Positions 16,196-23,486 of a DNA stretch of 64,000 nt are shown piece after piece. The notes beneath the pieces were generated by a model. It saw only the letters and a program-made list of their open reading frames with translations, did no database searches and was not told the DNA's origin. The stretch's first letter is position 1. Each line of letters begins with the position of its first letter. A program made the translations under genes and the position numbers. The stretch is taken from the NCBI RefSeq assembly GCF_023074835.1, contig NZ_JALLGW010000001.1:2356001-2420000 (forward strand). Direction: 5' to 3'. Source of the DNA: Halomarina salina. GTDB lineage: Archaea; Halobacteriota; Halobacteria; Halobacteriales; Haloarculaceae.

Positions 16196-17146
16196 TCAGA
16201 CGTCCATCCGGCGGAGCCACCGCGTCGGGTTGTCGAGTTCCTCGTCGGTCGGGAGGTTGTCCGGGGACTCCCAGACGACGGCGGCGGTCTGGACGTCGCG
16301 GGCGGCCGCGACAGACTCGAAGAAGTCCTTGCCGCGTTCGTACTGGCGGCGCTTGCGCCCGAGACCGAGCAGGCGGCGGAACAGCGTCGAGATGGGGCCG
16401 CCCGCGTTGCGTCGGGCGTCGAGTTTCGCCCGGAGGTCGGCGTACTCCTCGTCGAACGTCTGGTCCATCAGGAGTTCGGCGTACCCCTCGACGGCGGTCA
16501 TCGTGGTGTCGATCTCCTTCAGGTCCGAGCGGTCGAACTGGATGGCCGAGATGTCCTCCAGCGTGTCCTGGATGAGCGATTCGAGGTGGTCGTCGAGCCA
16601 CGGGGCGGCCCCGAACTCGGCGGCGTGGCTCACCTCGTGGAAGGCGATCCAGCGCCGGAATCGCGGGAAGTCGGCGTCGAGCATGTCGGCGACCTTGACG
16701 ATGTTCGGATGGACGAAGTAGAGGCGGTGCTCGTCGTGGTCCGAGAGGAGGAGCGGGTCGTACTGCCCGAGGACGTGGTTGGCGAGGAAGCCGACCGAGG
16801 CGGCGATGGAGCCGGTGTTGAGCGTCCGGGCGACGCCGGGGACGACGGCCGGGCCGACGTCCAGTTCGTCGAGGACGCGACGGAACGTCGGGACGTTCGC
16901 GTCGATCCAGTGGTGGCGGTGGTGGAGTTCGACGGTGTCTGGCAGGTCGAACTCGACACCAGCGACCTCCTCGATGCGGCGGTGGGCGGCCTTCACGTCG
17001 TCGGCGTACGCCTGCTGCTGGGCGGGCGAGAGGTCGAGGTCGCCGGGGTCCGTGGCGGCCTTCGCTGCCTCGCCGACGGCGTGCCAGTCGACCGGTCCGT
17101 CACCGGATGCCTCTGAGACGGCGCGCACCGCACGAAAGAGGTTCAT
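16196..17146 (-). CDS. Zinc-dependent metalloprotease (DUF2342 family)
   Basis: The 316-residue protein carries an HExxH zinc site, HEVSH, at residues 170-174 in RWIAFHEVSHAAEFGAAPWL, followed by a helical C-terminal region. The surrounding plan (LNTGSIAASVGFLANHVLGQ, YFVHPNIVKVADML) matches the family annotated as F420-biosynthesis-associated zinc metalloprotease in actinobacteria and haloarchaea. Proteolysis has not, to my knowledge, been demonstrated for the archaeal members. The start is MNLFRAVRAV; upstream sequence in frame is Arg-rich and non-coding. A membrane-protein gene lies 50 nt upstream on the same strand. Confidence 0.8.
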   Translation of the reverse strand: MNLFRAVRAVSEASGDGPVDWHAVGEAAKAATDPGDLDLSPAQQQAYADDVKAAHRRIEEVAGVEFDLPDTVELHHRHHWIDANVPTFRRVLDELDVGPAVVPGVARTLNTGSIAASVGFLANHVLGQYDPLLLSDHDEHRLYFVHPNIVKVADMLDADFPRFRRWIAFHEVSHAAEFGAAPWLDDHLESLIQDTLEDISAIQFDRSDLKEIDTTMTAVEGYAELLMDQTFDEEYADLRAKLDARRNAGGPISTLFRRLLGLGRKRRQYERGKDFFESVAAARDVQTAAVVWESPDNLPTDEELDNPTRWLRRMDV

Positions 17147-17196
17147 GTCCGGTAGACGAGCACACGCTCCAAATGCCTTCCGGCTACCCCGTCTGA

Positions 17197-17742
17197 CTAC
17201 CGGGACGCGGCGACGCCGTCGGGCGACTCGGCGTACGCCTCGTACTCGTCGTCCGGTGCCGGGGTCGCACTGCGTCGACGGACGAGCGCCGTCACGAGCA
17301 ACAGGAACAGGAGGCCGACGACGGCGGCGACCGCACCGCTCCGACTCGACGCCTCGTCGGCCTCGAACTCGTCGTCGGCCGCACTCCGGTCCGTCGCGCT
17401 CGTGTCGGTCGACTCGCTGGTACCGAGCGTGGTGGACCGGTCGTCGTCGAGCGACTCGCCGAACTCGACGCTGTCCTCGTCGTCCCAGTCGTCGTCGCCC
17501 CACTCGCTCTCCTCCGGTGGGTCGTCGCTCCCGCCGCGGAACCGTCGCGTCACGGCGAACGCGAGTCCACCGACGGCGGCGACGGTACCGAGTGCCGCGA
17601 CGACGAGTAGTTTGCCGCGCCCGCCGCCCGATTCCTCTTCCTCGCCTTCCACGTCGACCCGGTCGGCCACGACGTGGCGACCGAACGGTGCCACGAACGT
17701 CGAGTCCGAGAGGTCGGCCTTGAACAGGGTGATGTCGGCCAT
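17197..17742 (-). CDS. Hypothetical two-helix membrane protein with acidic loop
   Basis: This 181-residue protein has a soluble N-terminal segment (MADITLFKADLSDSTFVAPF), a first hydrophobic helix (KLLVVAALGTVAAVGGLAFA), an acidic Asp/Ser/Thr-rich central region of about 75 residues, a second helix (AVAAVVGLLFLLLVTALV) and a short tail. The acidic region would lie between two membrane anchors. An upstream in-frame ATG at 17790 exists but MADITLF is more credible. I recognise no family. It precedes the metalloprotease gene and may be its partner or substrate (inference). Confidence 0.65.
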   Translation of the reverse strand: MADITLFKADLSDSTFVAPFGRHVVADRVDVEGEEEESGGGRGKLLVVAALGTVAAVGGLAFAVTRRFRGGSDDPPEESEWGDDDWDDEDSVEFGESLDDDRSTTLGTSESTDTSATDRSAADDEFEADEASSRSGAVAAVVGLLFLLLVTALVRRRSATPAPDDEYEAYAESPDGVAASR

Positions 17743-17867
17743 GTGTCCCGAATCGTTCGCCGACGGCTTAGCGGTTGTCCCGATTCTCACCGTGTGGGAT
17801 GGACACTCGGTGAGGGGTGCCTGCCACGAATCGCGGGCTACTTACTCCGAACCCGTGACTGGAACGT

Positions 17868-18923
17868 GTGGACGAGTCTCAACGCACCTTCCTCGACGAC
17901 CTGTTGACGACCGCCTCGCCGTCGGGGTTCGAGACGCCCGCCACCCGCGTCTGGGTCGACTACGTCTCGACGTTCGCCGACGAGGTGACGGTCGACCCCT
18001 ACGGCAACGCGGTGGCGACCGTCGAGGGGCCGGGTGACGCGAGCGTCGCCTTCGGCGGCCACGCCGACGAGATCGGGTTCATCGTGCGCGACGTCGACGA
18101 CGACGGCTTCCTCTCGCTGTCGCGCATCGGCGGGTCCGACCGGACCGTCACCCGCGGGCAGCACGTCACCGTCCACGCGGACGACCCGGTCCACGGGGTC
18201 GTCGGCCAGACGGCCATCCACGTCCGCGAGGACGACGGTGACGGCCCTCCGGACGTCGAGAACCAGTACGTCGACATCGGGGCGACGAGTCGCGAGGAGG
18301 CCGTCGAACGGGTCGAGGTCGGTGACCCCGTCACGTTCTCCAGTGGCGTGCAGGACCTCCTCGGCACCCGACTGGCCGGTCGCGGCGTCGACAACCGCGT
18401 GGGGGTCTGGGCGGCCGCCGAGGGCCTCCGCCGGGCGAGCGAGCGTGGCACCGACGCGACGGTCCACGCCGTCGCCACCATCCAGGAGGAGGTCGGCTAC
18501 GAGGGCGCGCGGATGGTCGGCGTCGACCTCGACGTCGACGCGTTCGTCGCCGTCGACGTGACCCACGCGACGGACGCCCCTGGCGCACCGACCGACCGGA
18601 CCTCGCCCGTCTCCCTCGGCGACGGCCCCGTCGTCGCCCGTGGGTCGACGAACCACCCCGGCCTCGTCGACGGCGTCCGGGAGACGGCCGCGGGCGAGGG
18701 TATCGACGTGCAGTTGCAGGCGGCGGGGAGTTCGACGGGGACCGACGCCGACGCGATGTTCACGGTCGGCGGCCCGACGCCCTCGCTCAACCTGGGGGTT
18801 CCGAACCGCTACATGCACACGCCCGTCGAGGTGGTCGACACGAGGGACCTCGACGAACTGGCGGACCTGCTGGGAGCCGTGGGTACTCGGGTCGAGGGGT
18901 ACGACCTCGGTCCCGGGTTCTAA
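17868..18923 (+). CDS. M42 family metallopeptidase (tetrahedral aminopeptidase type)
   Basis: This 351-residue enzyme begins at a GTG. All expected di-metal ligands of the M42 family are visible: His65 in GGHADEIGF, bridging Asp175 in RGVDNRVGVW, Glu207/Glu208 in IQEEVGYEGA, Asp230 in VAVDVTHATD and His317 in RYMHTPVE. The PA-like insert domain occupies about residues 75-165. M42 enzymes form large tetrahedral shells that degrade short peptides released by the proteasome; some were formerly annotated as endoglucanases. The gene is monocistronic. Confidence 0.9.
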   Translation: MDESQRTFLDDLLTTASPSGFETPATRVWVDYVSTFADEVTVDPYGNAVATVEGPGDASVAFGGHADEIGFIVRDVDDDGFLSLSRIGGSDRTVTRGQHVTVHADDPVHGVVGQTAIHVREDDGDGPPDVENQYVDIGATSREEAVERVEVGDPVTFSSGVQDLLGTRLAGRGVDNRVGVWAAAEGLRRASERGTDATVHAVATIQEEVGYEGARMVGVDLDVDAFVAVDVTHATDAPGAPTDRTSPVSLGDGPVVARGSTNHPGLVDGVRETAAGEGIDVQLQAAGSSTGTDADAMFTVGGPTPSLNLGVPNRYMHTPVEVVDTRDLDELADLLGAVGTRVEGYDLGPGF

Positions 18924-19050
18924 CGGCCCGTACGGGTCACCGGTACGACCGGCCCGCCGTCAGACCGTGGTCCGTCGGCAGACCGACCCCGGTCGTCGTC
19001 GACACCGTGCGAACCGGTCGCAATCGTCGTTTGCGGGGCGGTACCCGGTG

Positions 19051-19060
19051 GTATTAAGGT
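19051..19060 (+). promoter_or_regulatory. TATA-like box of the lsm-rpl37e operon
   Basis: The A/T-rich element gtattaaggt is centred about 28 nt before the lsm ATG, consistent with leaderless transcription of the operon. Confidence 0.6.
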
Positions 19061-19082
19061 AATTCCCCGTCCGGTAGCGAAC

Positions 19083-19268
19083 ATGCCCGGTCGTCCGCTC
19101 GACGTACTCGAAGAATCGCTCGGTGAGGAAGTGACGGTGAATCTGAAAGGTGGGGAGGTGTACTCGGGGTCGTTGACCGGCTACGACCAGCACATGAACC
19201 TCGTCGTCGAGGACGAGGACAACGTAACGATTATCCGCGGCGATAACGTCGTCTCGATAACTCCATGA
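19083..19268 (+). CDS. lsm: Sm-like archaeal protein (LSm)
   Basis: The 61-residue protein is a minimal Sm fold. The Sm1 motif runs through [20 protein letters not shown] and [13 protein letters not shown], and the Sm2 motif is [10 protein letters not shown]. LSm proteins form hexameric or heptameric rings that bind U-rich RNA and act in RNA metabolism. The shortened loop between Sm1 and Sm2 is typical of haloarchaeal LSm. The stop overlaps the rpl37e start (ATGA), a linkage conserved in this group to my knowledge. Confidence 0.93.
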   Translation: MPGRPLDVLEESLGEEVTVNLKGGEVYSGSLTGYDQHMNLVVEDEDNVTIIRGDNVVSITP

Positions 19269-19438
19269 CTGGCGCAGGAACACCTTCACAGGGGAAGAAG
19301 AACACGAAAACACACGTCAAATGCCGCCGGTGCGGCGAGAAGTCCTACCACAAGAAGAAGAAGGTCTGTGCGTCCTGTGGCTTCGGCAAGACCGCCAAGC
19401 GCCGGGGCTACGAGTGGCAGTCGAAGAAGAACGAGTAA
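19265..19438 (+). CDS. rpl37e: Large ribosomal subunit protein eL37 (L37e)
   Basis: The 57-residue basic protein has a zinc ribbon formed by Cys20, Cys23, Cys35 and Cys38 around [20 protein letters not shown], and a basic tail containing [15 protein letters not shown]. This is the full-length archaeal L37e. It is one of the few strongly basic proteins in the window, as expected for a 23S rRNA-binding protein. Translation is probably coupled to lsm through the ATGA overlap. Confidence 0.95.
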   Translation: MTGAGTPSQGKKNTKTHVKCRRCGEKSYHKKKKVCASCGFGKTAKRRGYEWQSKKNE

Positions 19439-19590
19439 CGGCAGACCTCGATTTCTCTCTGCTCTCCACGCGCCGGGTAGCGACAGTGACGGCTCTGGTC
19501 GAGGCGGGCGGCAGCCCGCCGCCGATTCCGCTCGGAACCCACGTTCGTGCATACACTCGCCGAGCAGACTGTAGTGCTGGGCACAACCAC

Positions 19591-19600
19591 GAGGTTTTTA
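19591..19600 (+). promoter_or_regulatory. TATA-like box of purF
   Basis: A T-run, gaggttttta, lies about 29 nt before the purF ATG. It stands out in the GC-rich context and has the spacing of a leaderless haloarchaeal promoter. Confidence 0.55.
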
Positions 19601-19626
19601 CTCGGCGGGCGGCCACTGTCGAACCG

Positions 19627-21078
19627 ATGATGCACTCCGGGCCGCGCGAGAAGTGCGGCGTCGTCGGCATCGCTCTCGACGACCGGGCGGCGTCCAGACC
19701 GCTCTACTACGCCCTGTACGCTCTCCAGCACCGCGGGCAGGAGTCGGCTGGTATCGTCACCCACGACGGGTTCCAGCAGTACGACCACGTCGGGATGGGA
19801 CTGGTCGGCGACGCGTTCGAGGAGGCCGACCTCGACGGCCTCCACGGCACCGTCGGCATCGGCCACGTCCGCTACCCGACGGCGGGGAGCGTCGACACCT
19901 CCTGCGCACAGCCGTTCTCCGTCTCGTTCAAGAGCGGGTCGCTCGGCCTCTCGCACAACGGCAACCTCGTCAACGCTACCGAGGTCCGCGAGGCCATCGC
20001 CGAACGCGGCCACGCGTTCACCAGCGACGGCGACACCGAGGTCATCGCCCACGACCTGGCCCGGAACCTGCTCGACGGTGACCTCGTCCGCGCGGTCCGG
20101 CGCACGATGGACCGCATCCACGGGTCGTACGCGCTCACCATCATGCACGACGACACCGTCGTCGGCGTGCGCGACCCGGAGGGCAACCGCCCGCTCTGCA
20201 TCGGCGAACTCCCGGACGGCTACGTGCTCGCCTCCGAGTCGGCGGCCATCGACACGCTCGACGGGGAACTGATACGCGACGTGAAGCCCGGCGAACTCGT
20301 CGTCCTCGAACCGGACGGCTCGGGGTACGAGACCTACCAACTCGTCGACCGCGACCGAACCGCCCACTGCTTCTTCGAACACGTCTACTTCGCCCGGCCC
20401 GACTCCGTCATCGACGGGTCGCTCGTCTACGAGACGCGCCGGGACCTCGGCCGCGCGCTCTGGGAGGAGTCGGGCGTCGACACCGACGTCGTGATGCCCG
20501 TCCCCGACTCCGGGCGCGCGTTCGCCACGGGTTACGCCGAGGCATCGCAAGAGAACGGAGCCGACGTCGAGTTCGCGGAGGGGTTGATGAAGAACCGTTA
20601 CGTCGGCCGGACGTTCATCATGCCGACGCAGGACGCCCGCGAGCGGGCGGTCCGCCTGAAGCTCAACCCCATCCGCTCGACCGTCGAGGGTCGGACCGTG
20701 ACGCTCATCGACGACTCCATCGTCCGCGGCACCACCTCGAACCAGCTCGTCGACCTGCTGCGCGACGCGGGCGCGGAGGAGGTCCACATGCGTATCGGTG
20801 CGCCGCCCATCGCCGCACCCTGCTACATGGGCATCGACATGGCGACCCGCGAGGAACTCATCGCAGCGGGGCAGGACGTCGAGGACATCCAGGAGGACAT
20901 CGGCGCGGACTCGCTGGCGTACCTCTCGGTCGACGCCATCGCCGAGGCGCTCACCGAGGGCCGCGACGACCTCTGTCTCGGCTGCATCACCGGCGAGTAC
21001 CCCTACGACATCGACGGCGAGGCGACCGACCGTGACGTGACGCGGCCGTCCGTGACGCCGTCGGCCGCCGACGACTGA
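19627..21078 (+). CDS. purF: Amidophosphoribosyltransferase (PurF)
   Basis: This 483-residue enzyme catalyses the first step of purine synthesis, transferring glutamine amide nitrogen to PRPP. The N-terminal nucleophile is Cys10 in GPREKCGVVGIA, preceded by a short propeptide. The glutaminase domain continues with YALYALQHRGQESAGIVT and FSVSFKSGSLGLSHNGNLVN. The PRPP-binding loop is VTLIDDSIVRGTTSNQLVDL. C-terminal CLGCITGEYPY and other cysteines resemble the iron-sulfur-cluster type of Bacillus subtilis. An ATG one codon downstream is an alternative start. The gene has its own TATA-like box. Confidence 0.95.
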   Translation: MMHSGPREKCGVVGIALDDRAASRPLYYALYALQHRGQESAGIVTHDGFQQYDHVGMGLVGDAFEEADLDGLHGTVGIGHVRYPTAGSVDTSCAQPFSVSFKSGSLGLSHNGNLVNATEVREAIAERGHAFTSDGDTEVIAHDLARNLLDGDLVRAVRRTMDRIHGSYALTIMHDDTVVGVRDPEGNRPLCIGELPDGYVLASESAAIDTLDGELIRDVKPGELVVLEPDGSGYETYQLVDRDRTAHCFFEHVYFARPDSVIDGSLVYETRRDLGRALWEESGVDTDVVMPVPDSGRAFATGYAEASQENGADVEFAEGLMKNRYVGRTFIMPTQDARERAVRLKLNPIRSTVEGRTVTLIDDSIVRGTTSNQLVDLLRDAGAEEVHMRIGAPPIAAPCYMGIDMATREELIAAGQDVEDIQEDIGADSLAYLSVDAIAEALTEGRDDLCLGCITGEYPYDIDGEATDRDVTRPSVTPSAADD

Positions 21079-21245
21079 GCGACCGTCGACGTCGAACTGT
21101 CAATCCGGGCGTCGTTCGCCGACACGGTGAAGCCACCGACCGACGAGTGTTCTGGCAAAGTGAAAAACTGCCGTAAAGGGTGGTTAGAGCACCGATTACG
21201 GCCGTTCCGATTCGCTTAAACGGTCGGCGTCGGTACCCAGTGGTA

Positions 21246-21497
21246 ATGAGTTCTCACGAGGTCTCGTACGGAGAGTCCACGCCCGTCTACGCCGTGGTCG
21301 TCGAGGCGGTCGCCGCGGAGAAGGGAGTCGACCCGCTCTCGCTCAAGCCACCGCTCTACGACGTGCTCGACCCCGAGGCGCTCGACGCGCTCTACGACGC
21401 CACCTCGGAGACGTCGTCCCACGTTCAGGTCGTCTTCTCCTACGCCGACTGCACGGTCACCGTGAACGCGAACGGGACTGTCGATGTCGGGAGCTAA
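21246..21497 (+). CDS. HalOD1 output-domain protein
   Basis: The 83-residue protein is a single HalOD1 domain. The segment PVYAVVVEAVAAEKGVDPLS, the helix-turn around LKPPLYDVLDPEALDALYDA, and the final strands VVFSYADCTVTVNANGTVDV match the haloarchaeal output domain often fused to receiver or PAS domains. Its function is unknown; free-standing copies are common in haloarchaea. A TATA-like cttaaa lies about 30 nt upstream of the ATG. Confidence 0.8.
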   Translation: MSSHEVSYGESTPVYAVVVEAVAAEKGVDPLSLKPPLYDVLDPEALDALYDATSETSSHVQVVFSYADCTVTVNANGTVDVGS

Positions 21498-21680
21498 CAC
21501 GACTCACACGCGCTCTCGCTGGCGAACTGGTACTCTGGGTTCGCAAGCCATCGTCGTGGCGAAACGCCCCGTCACCGAGCGATTCGGCCCGCAGGACGCC
21601 GGAGCGTCGGATGGGGGCCGGTCGACGGCACCCACATCGCAGGCTCAACTCACATCCGTCCACGGTGCCTCCTCTCGTCT

Positions 21681-21839
21681 ATGTCCGAATGCGAAAACTG
21701 TGGGTCGTTCGTGACCGAAGCGTACGTCCGAGTGTTCGCGCCGCCGACGATGGAGACGGTTCGGGTCTGCCCGAACTGCGAGGACAAACTCCGTGACGGC
21801 GCGGACGTCCGGAAGGCGCGCTCCTCACGCGGCAACTGA
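21681..21839 (+). CDS. Small zinc-ribbon protein (DUF7563-like)
   Basis: The 52-residue protein has two CxxC knuckles (Cys4/Cys7 in SECENCGSFV and Cys30/Cys33 in VCPNCEDKL) separated by AYVRVFAPPTMETVR. This is a compact zinc ribbon of the type abundant in haloarchaea, where several such small zinc proteins have been linked to growth-state regulation. It could bind nucleic acid or a protein partner; no specific role can be assigned. Confidence 0.75.
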   Translation: MSECENCGSFVTEAYVRVFAPPTMETVRVCPNCEDKLRDGADVRKARSSRGN

Positions 21840-21893
21840 CGGCGTCGAAGACTGACACGGCAGCTACTTCTCCTCTCTGAACCATCCGACGGC

Positions 21894-22124
21894 GTGAAAC
21901 ACCGACTCACGTCGAGATTCGGGGGCCGAGAGGACCACACCGTCCTCGCACACGCGCTCGTCTGGGCAGCGGTACTCCTCGCCTCCGCGCTGGTACTCCA
22001 GGGAACCGACGACGCCAGGTACCTCGTTCCGCTCCTGGCCGGGGCCGCCGGGAGTAGTATCGTACTCAATTCGAGGAAGTCCCGACGGTCGTGTGAGGAC
22101 ACCGATACCGAGTCTCGACTGTAA
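21894..22124 (+). CDS. Small membrane protein, hypothetical
   Basis: The 76-residue product, from a GTG start, contains two hydrophobic stretches (VLAHALVWAAVLLASALVLQ and YLVPLLAGAAGSSIVL) and charged ends. No family is recognised. Support is limited to frame composition and membrane topology, so the gene is tentative. Confidence 0.4.
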   Translation: MKHRLTSRFGGREDHTVLAHALVWAAVLLASALVLQGTDDARYLVPLLAGAAGSSIVLNSRKSRRSCEDTDTESRL

Positions 22125-22130
22125 CAGCCC

Positions 22131-22355
22131 GTCCCACGCTGTCCGGAGCAGAACGCGGTGCGGCTGGGATTCGAACCACGGTCGCTCCACTCGCTGACGC
22201 TCCCTCCGCTCCCTGATTCAAATCCCACCTGTTCAGCATTCGCTGCTCACTGTCGTTCACGGTTCGCTCCGCTCTCCGTTCAGTGCGTGGGACTCGCTTC
22301 GCTCGTCCCACGCTGTTCGCAGCAGAATGCGGTGAGGCTGGGATTTGAACCCAGG
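22131..22355. repeat. Decayed direct and inverted copies of the tRNA-Ser 3' end
   Basis: A 51-bp segment at 22131-22181 matches 22305-22355 at 44 of 51 positions by hand alignment. The second copy covers the T-arm and acceptor 3' end of tRNA-Ser(UGA) plus 25 bp of its 3' flank. A third, inverted and more degenerate copy lies at about 22215-22250 (containing gattcaaatcccacc). The arrangement resembles duplicated attachment-site sequences left in the 3' flank of a tRNA gene by past integration and loss of an element. No integrase gene is present. Confidence 0.6.
22285..22313 (-). terminator. Hairpin in the 3' flank of tRNA-Ser
   Basis: A perfect 9-bp inverted repeat (gcgtgggac and gtcccacgc) with an 11-nt loop lies 17 nt beyond the tRNA 3' end. 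It could be a transcript-end or processing structure, or simply part of the repeated region. There is no U-tract next to it, so the terminator role is tentative. Confidence 0.35.
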
Positions 22356-22413
22356 AGGCAAATGCCACCGGTTTTCAAGACCGGCGCGATGGGCCAGGCT
22401 CCGCCACCTCACC
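22330..22413 (-). tRNA. tRNA-Ser (anticodon UGA)
   Basis: The minus strand folds as a type II tRNA of 84 nt including the discriminator. The acceptor arm pairs ggtgagg with cctcacc. The anticodon stem pairs ccggt with accgg around the loop cttgaaa, giving anticodon UGA (serine, UCA codons). A long variable arm (tggcatttgcct) is present, and the T-arm is ctggg-ttcaaat-cccag. The discriminator is G, as expected for serine tRNAs. No intron is present and CCA is not encoded. Confidence 0.95.
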
Positions 22414-22453
22414 TCGTACCGCCGTACCCGACCCGCCCTCTTTGGCCTGTCGG

Positions 22454-23173
22454 TCAGCGAGCGACCGAGAGGTCGCTCCCGTCGGCTAGGACCGTCAGGC
22501 CCAGGTCGTCCAGCACGTCGGTCGTCCGTTCGGGGACGATACGCCCGGCACGCTGGCGTGCCCGGATGAGCGAGAGCGCCTCCGCGAGGTCACGGCCCTC
22601 CTCGACGACGGGCAGGACGGGCAGGAAGTCCACGTCGTGGTCCGCGTCCAGCCCCCGGTCGGTCACCGTCTCGACGGCGGGCGGCGTGTAGGCCCCGTCG
22701 AAGTCGATGGGGTCGGTGAAGCCCGCGTAGTACACCCGACCGCGGGTCGCCGGGCCGACGACGACCTCGCTGGAGCGGAGCTTCATCGCCGCGTTGTCGA
22801 TGTGCGAGCGTCCGAGGAAGGCGGCGGTCGGTTCCACGACGGCGGCGGAGATGACCTCCTCGCCGTCGAGGAGGTGCGTCGCGGTGTTGCCCGCCCGGCC
22901 CGCGAACGTCTCGCCGACCTGCACCTCGAACCGCGCCTCGTCGGGGTCCGAGAGCGCGTCGCGGACGACGCCGCGGAGTTCGGCCTGCGCCTCGTCGTCG
23001 CCGCGATAGTTGACGAGCAGTTCGCCGCCGCTGGTCTCGACCGAGCGACAGACGTCGCCCAGCATCGCGGTGTAGAGGTCCGTACACTCGGCCGGAGTGA
23101 GCGGCGAGGTGTCGGCCAGCGTCGAGAGGACGCCTTCGCGCGGCGGGTCACAGAGGACAGCGACCGTGGTCAT
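22454..23173 (-). CDS. DUF2064 (glycosyltransferase-like fold) protein
   Basis: The 239-residue protein begins MTTVAVLCDPPREGVLSTLA, continues with LTPAECTDLYTAMLGDVCRS, and has a central SSEVVVGPATRGRVYYAGFT. This layout matches DUF2064, a nucleotide-sugar-transferase-like fold in which the first strand is followed by the processing of a diphosphate sugar. The usual DxD region is weak, and I see only GFTDPIDFDGAY at that place. Role unknown; the related TIGR04282 proteins are glycosyltransferases. Confidence 0.65.
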   Translation of the reverse strand: MTTVAVLCDPPREGVLSTLADTSPLTPAECTDLYTAMLGDVCRSVETSGGELLVNYRGDDEAQAELRGVVRDALSDPDEARFEVQVGETFAGRAGNTATHLLDGEEVISAAVVEPTAAFLGRSHIDNAAMKLRSSEVVVGPATRGRVYYAGFTDPIDFDGAYTPPAVETVTDRGLDADHDVDFLPVLPVVEEGRDLAEALSLIRARQRAGRIVPERTTDVLDDLGLTVLADGSDLSVAR

Positions 23174-23227
23174 ACAGCGACGTGCGGCCCCCGCGGGCTT
23201 TATGCCCTCGGTGTGGAAGGAGAGGGT

Positions 23228-23434
23228 ATGGCCCGGTTCAGACTCCTCGGTCCGCTCGCCGTCCTCTGCATCGTCGCGCTCGTGGTGGGTGCGCTCTGGT
23301 CGCTCTCGGTGCTGTTCACGGGTGACTACGTCTCCTCCGCCGGGGTCGTCCTCGGCGTCGTCATCGTCGTCGTCGGTAGCGGGGTCGTCGTCGGCAGACG
23401 GACCGACCGCTGGACAGACAACCCGTACTGGTGA
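23228..23434 (+). CDS. Small membrane protein, two helices
   Basis: The 68-residue product has two hydrophobic segments (LLGPLAVLCIVALVVGALWS and AGVVLGVVIVVVGSGVVVG) and a polar C-terminus ending RWTDNPYW. It is divergent from the DUF2064 gene across 54 nt. No family is recognised. Confidence 0.5.
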   Translation: MARFRLLGPLAVLCIVALVVGALWSLSVLFTGDYVSSAGVVLGVVIVVVGSGVVVGRRTDRWTDNPYW

Positions 23435-23486
23435 GCCGGGGTCGGGGACGCAGACCCCTCCAGAACTGTACTCTCGAATCGCCTTC

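Noticed and set aside
21498-21680. 183-bp gap between HalOD1 and zinc-ribbon genes
   Set aside because: I looked for a small gene or RNA and saw no frame with credible composition, start signal or structured element.
22150-22180. Possible second tRNA gene
   Set aside because: Only a T-arm/acceptor-like end is present, with mismatched T-stem pairs and no anticodon or D-arm, so it is treated as a decayed copy of the tRNA-Ser 3' end.
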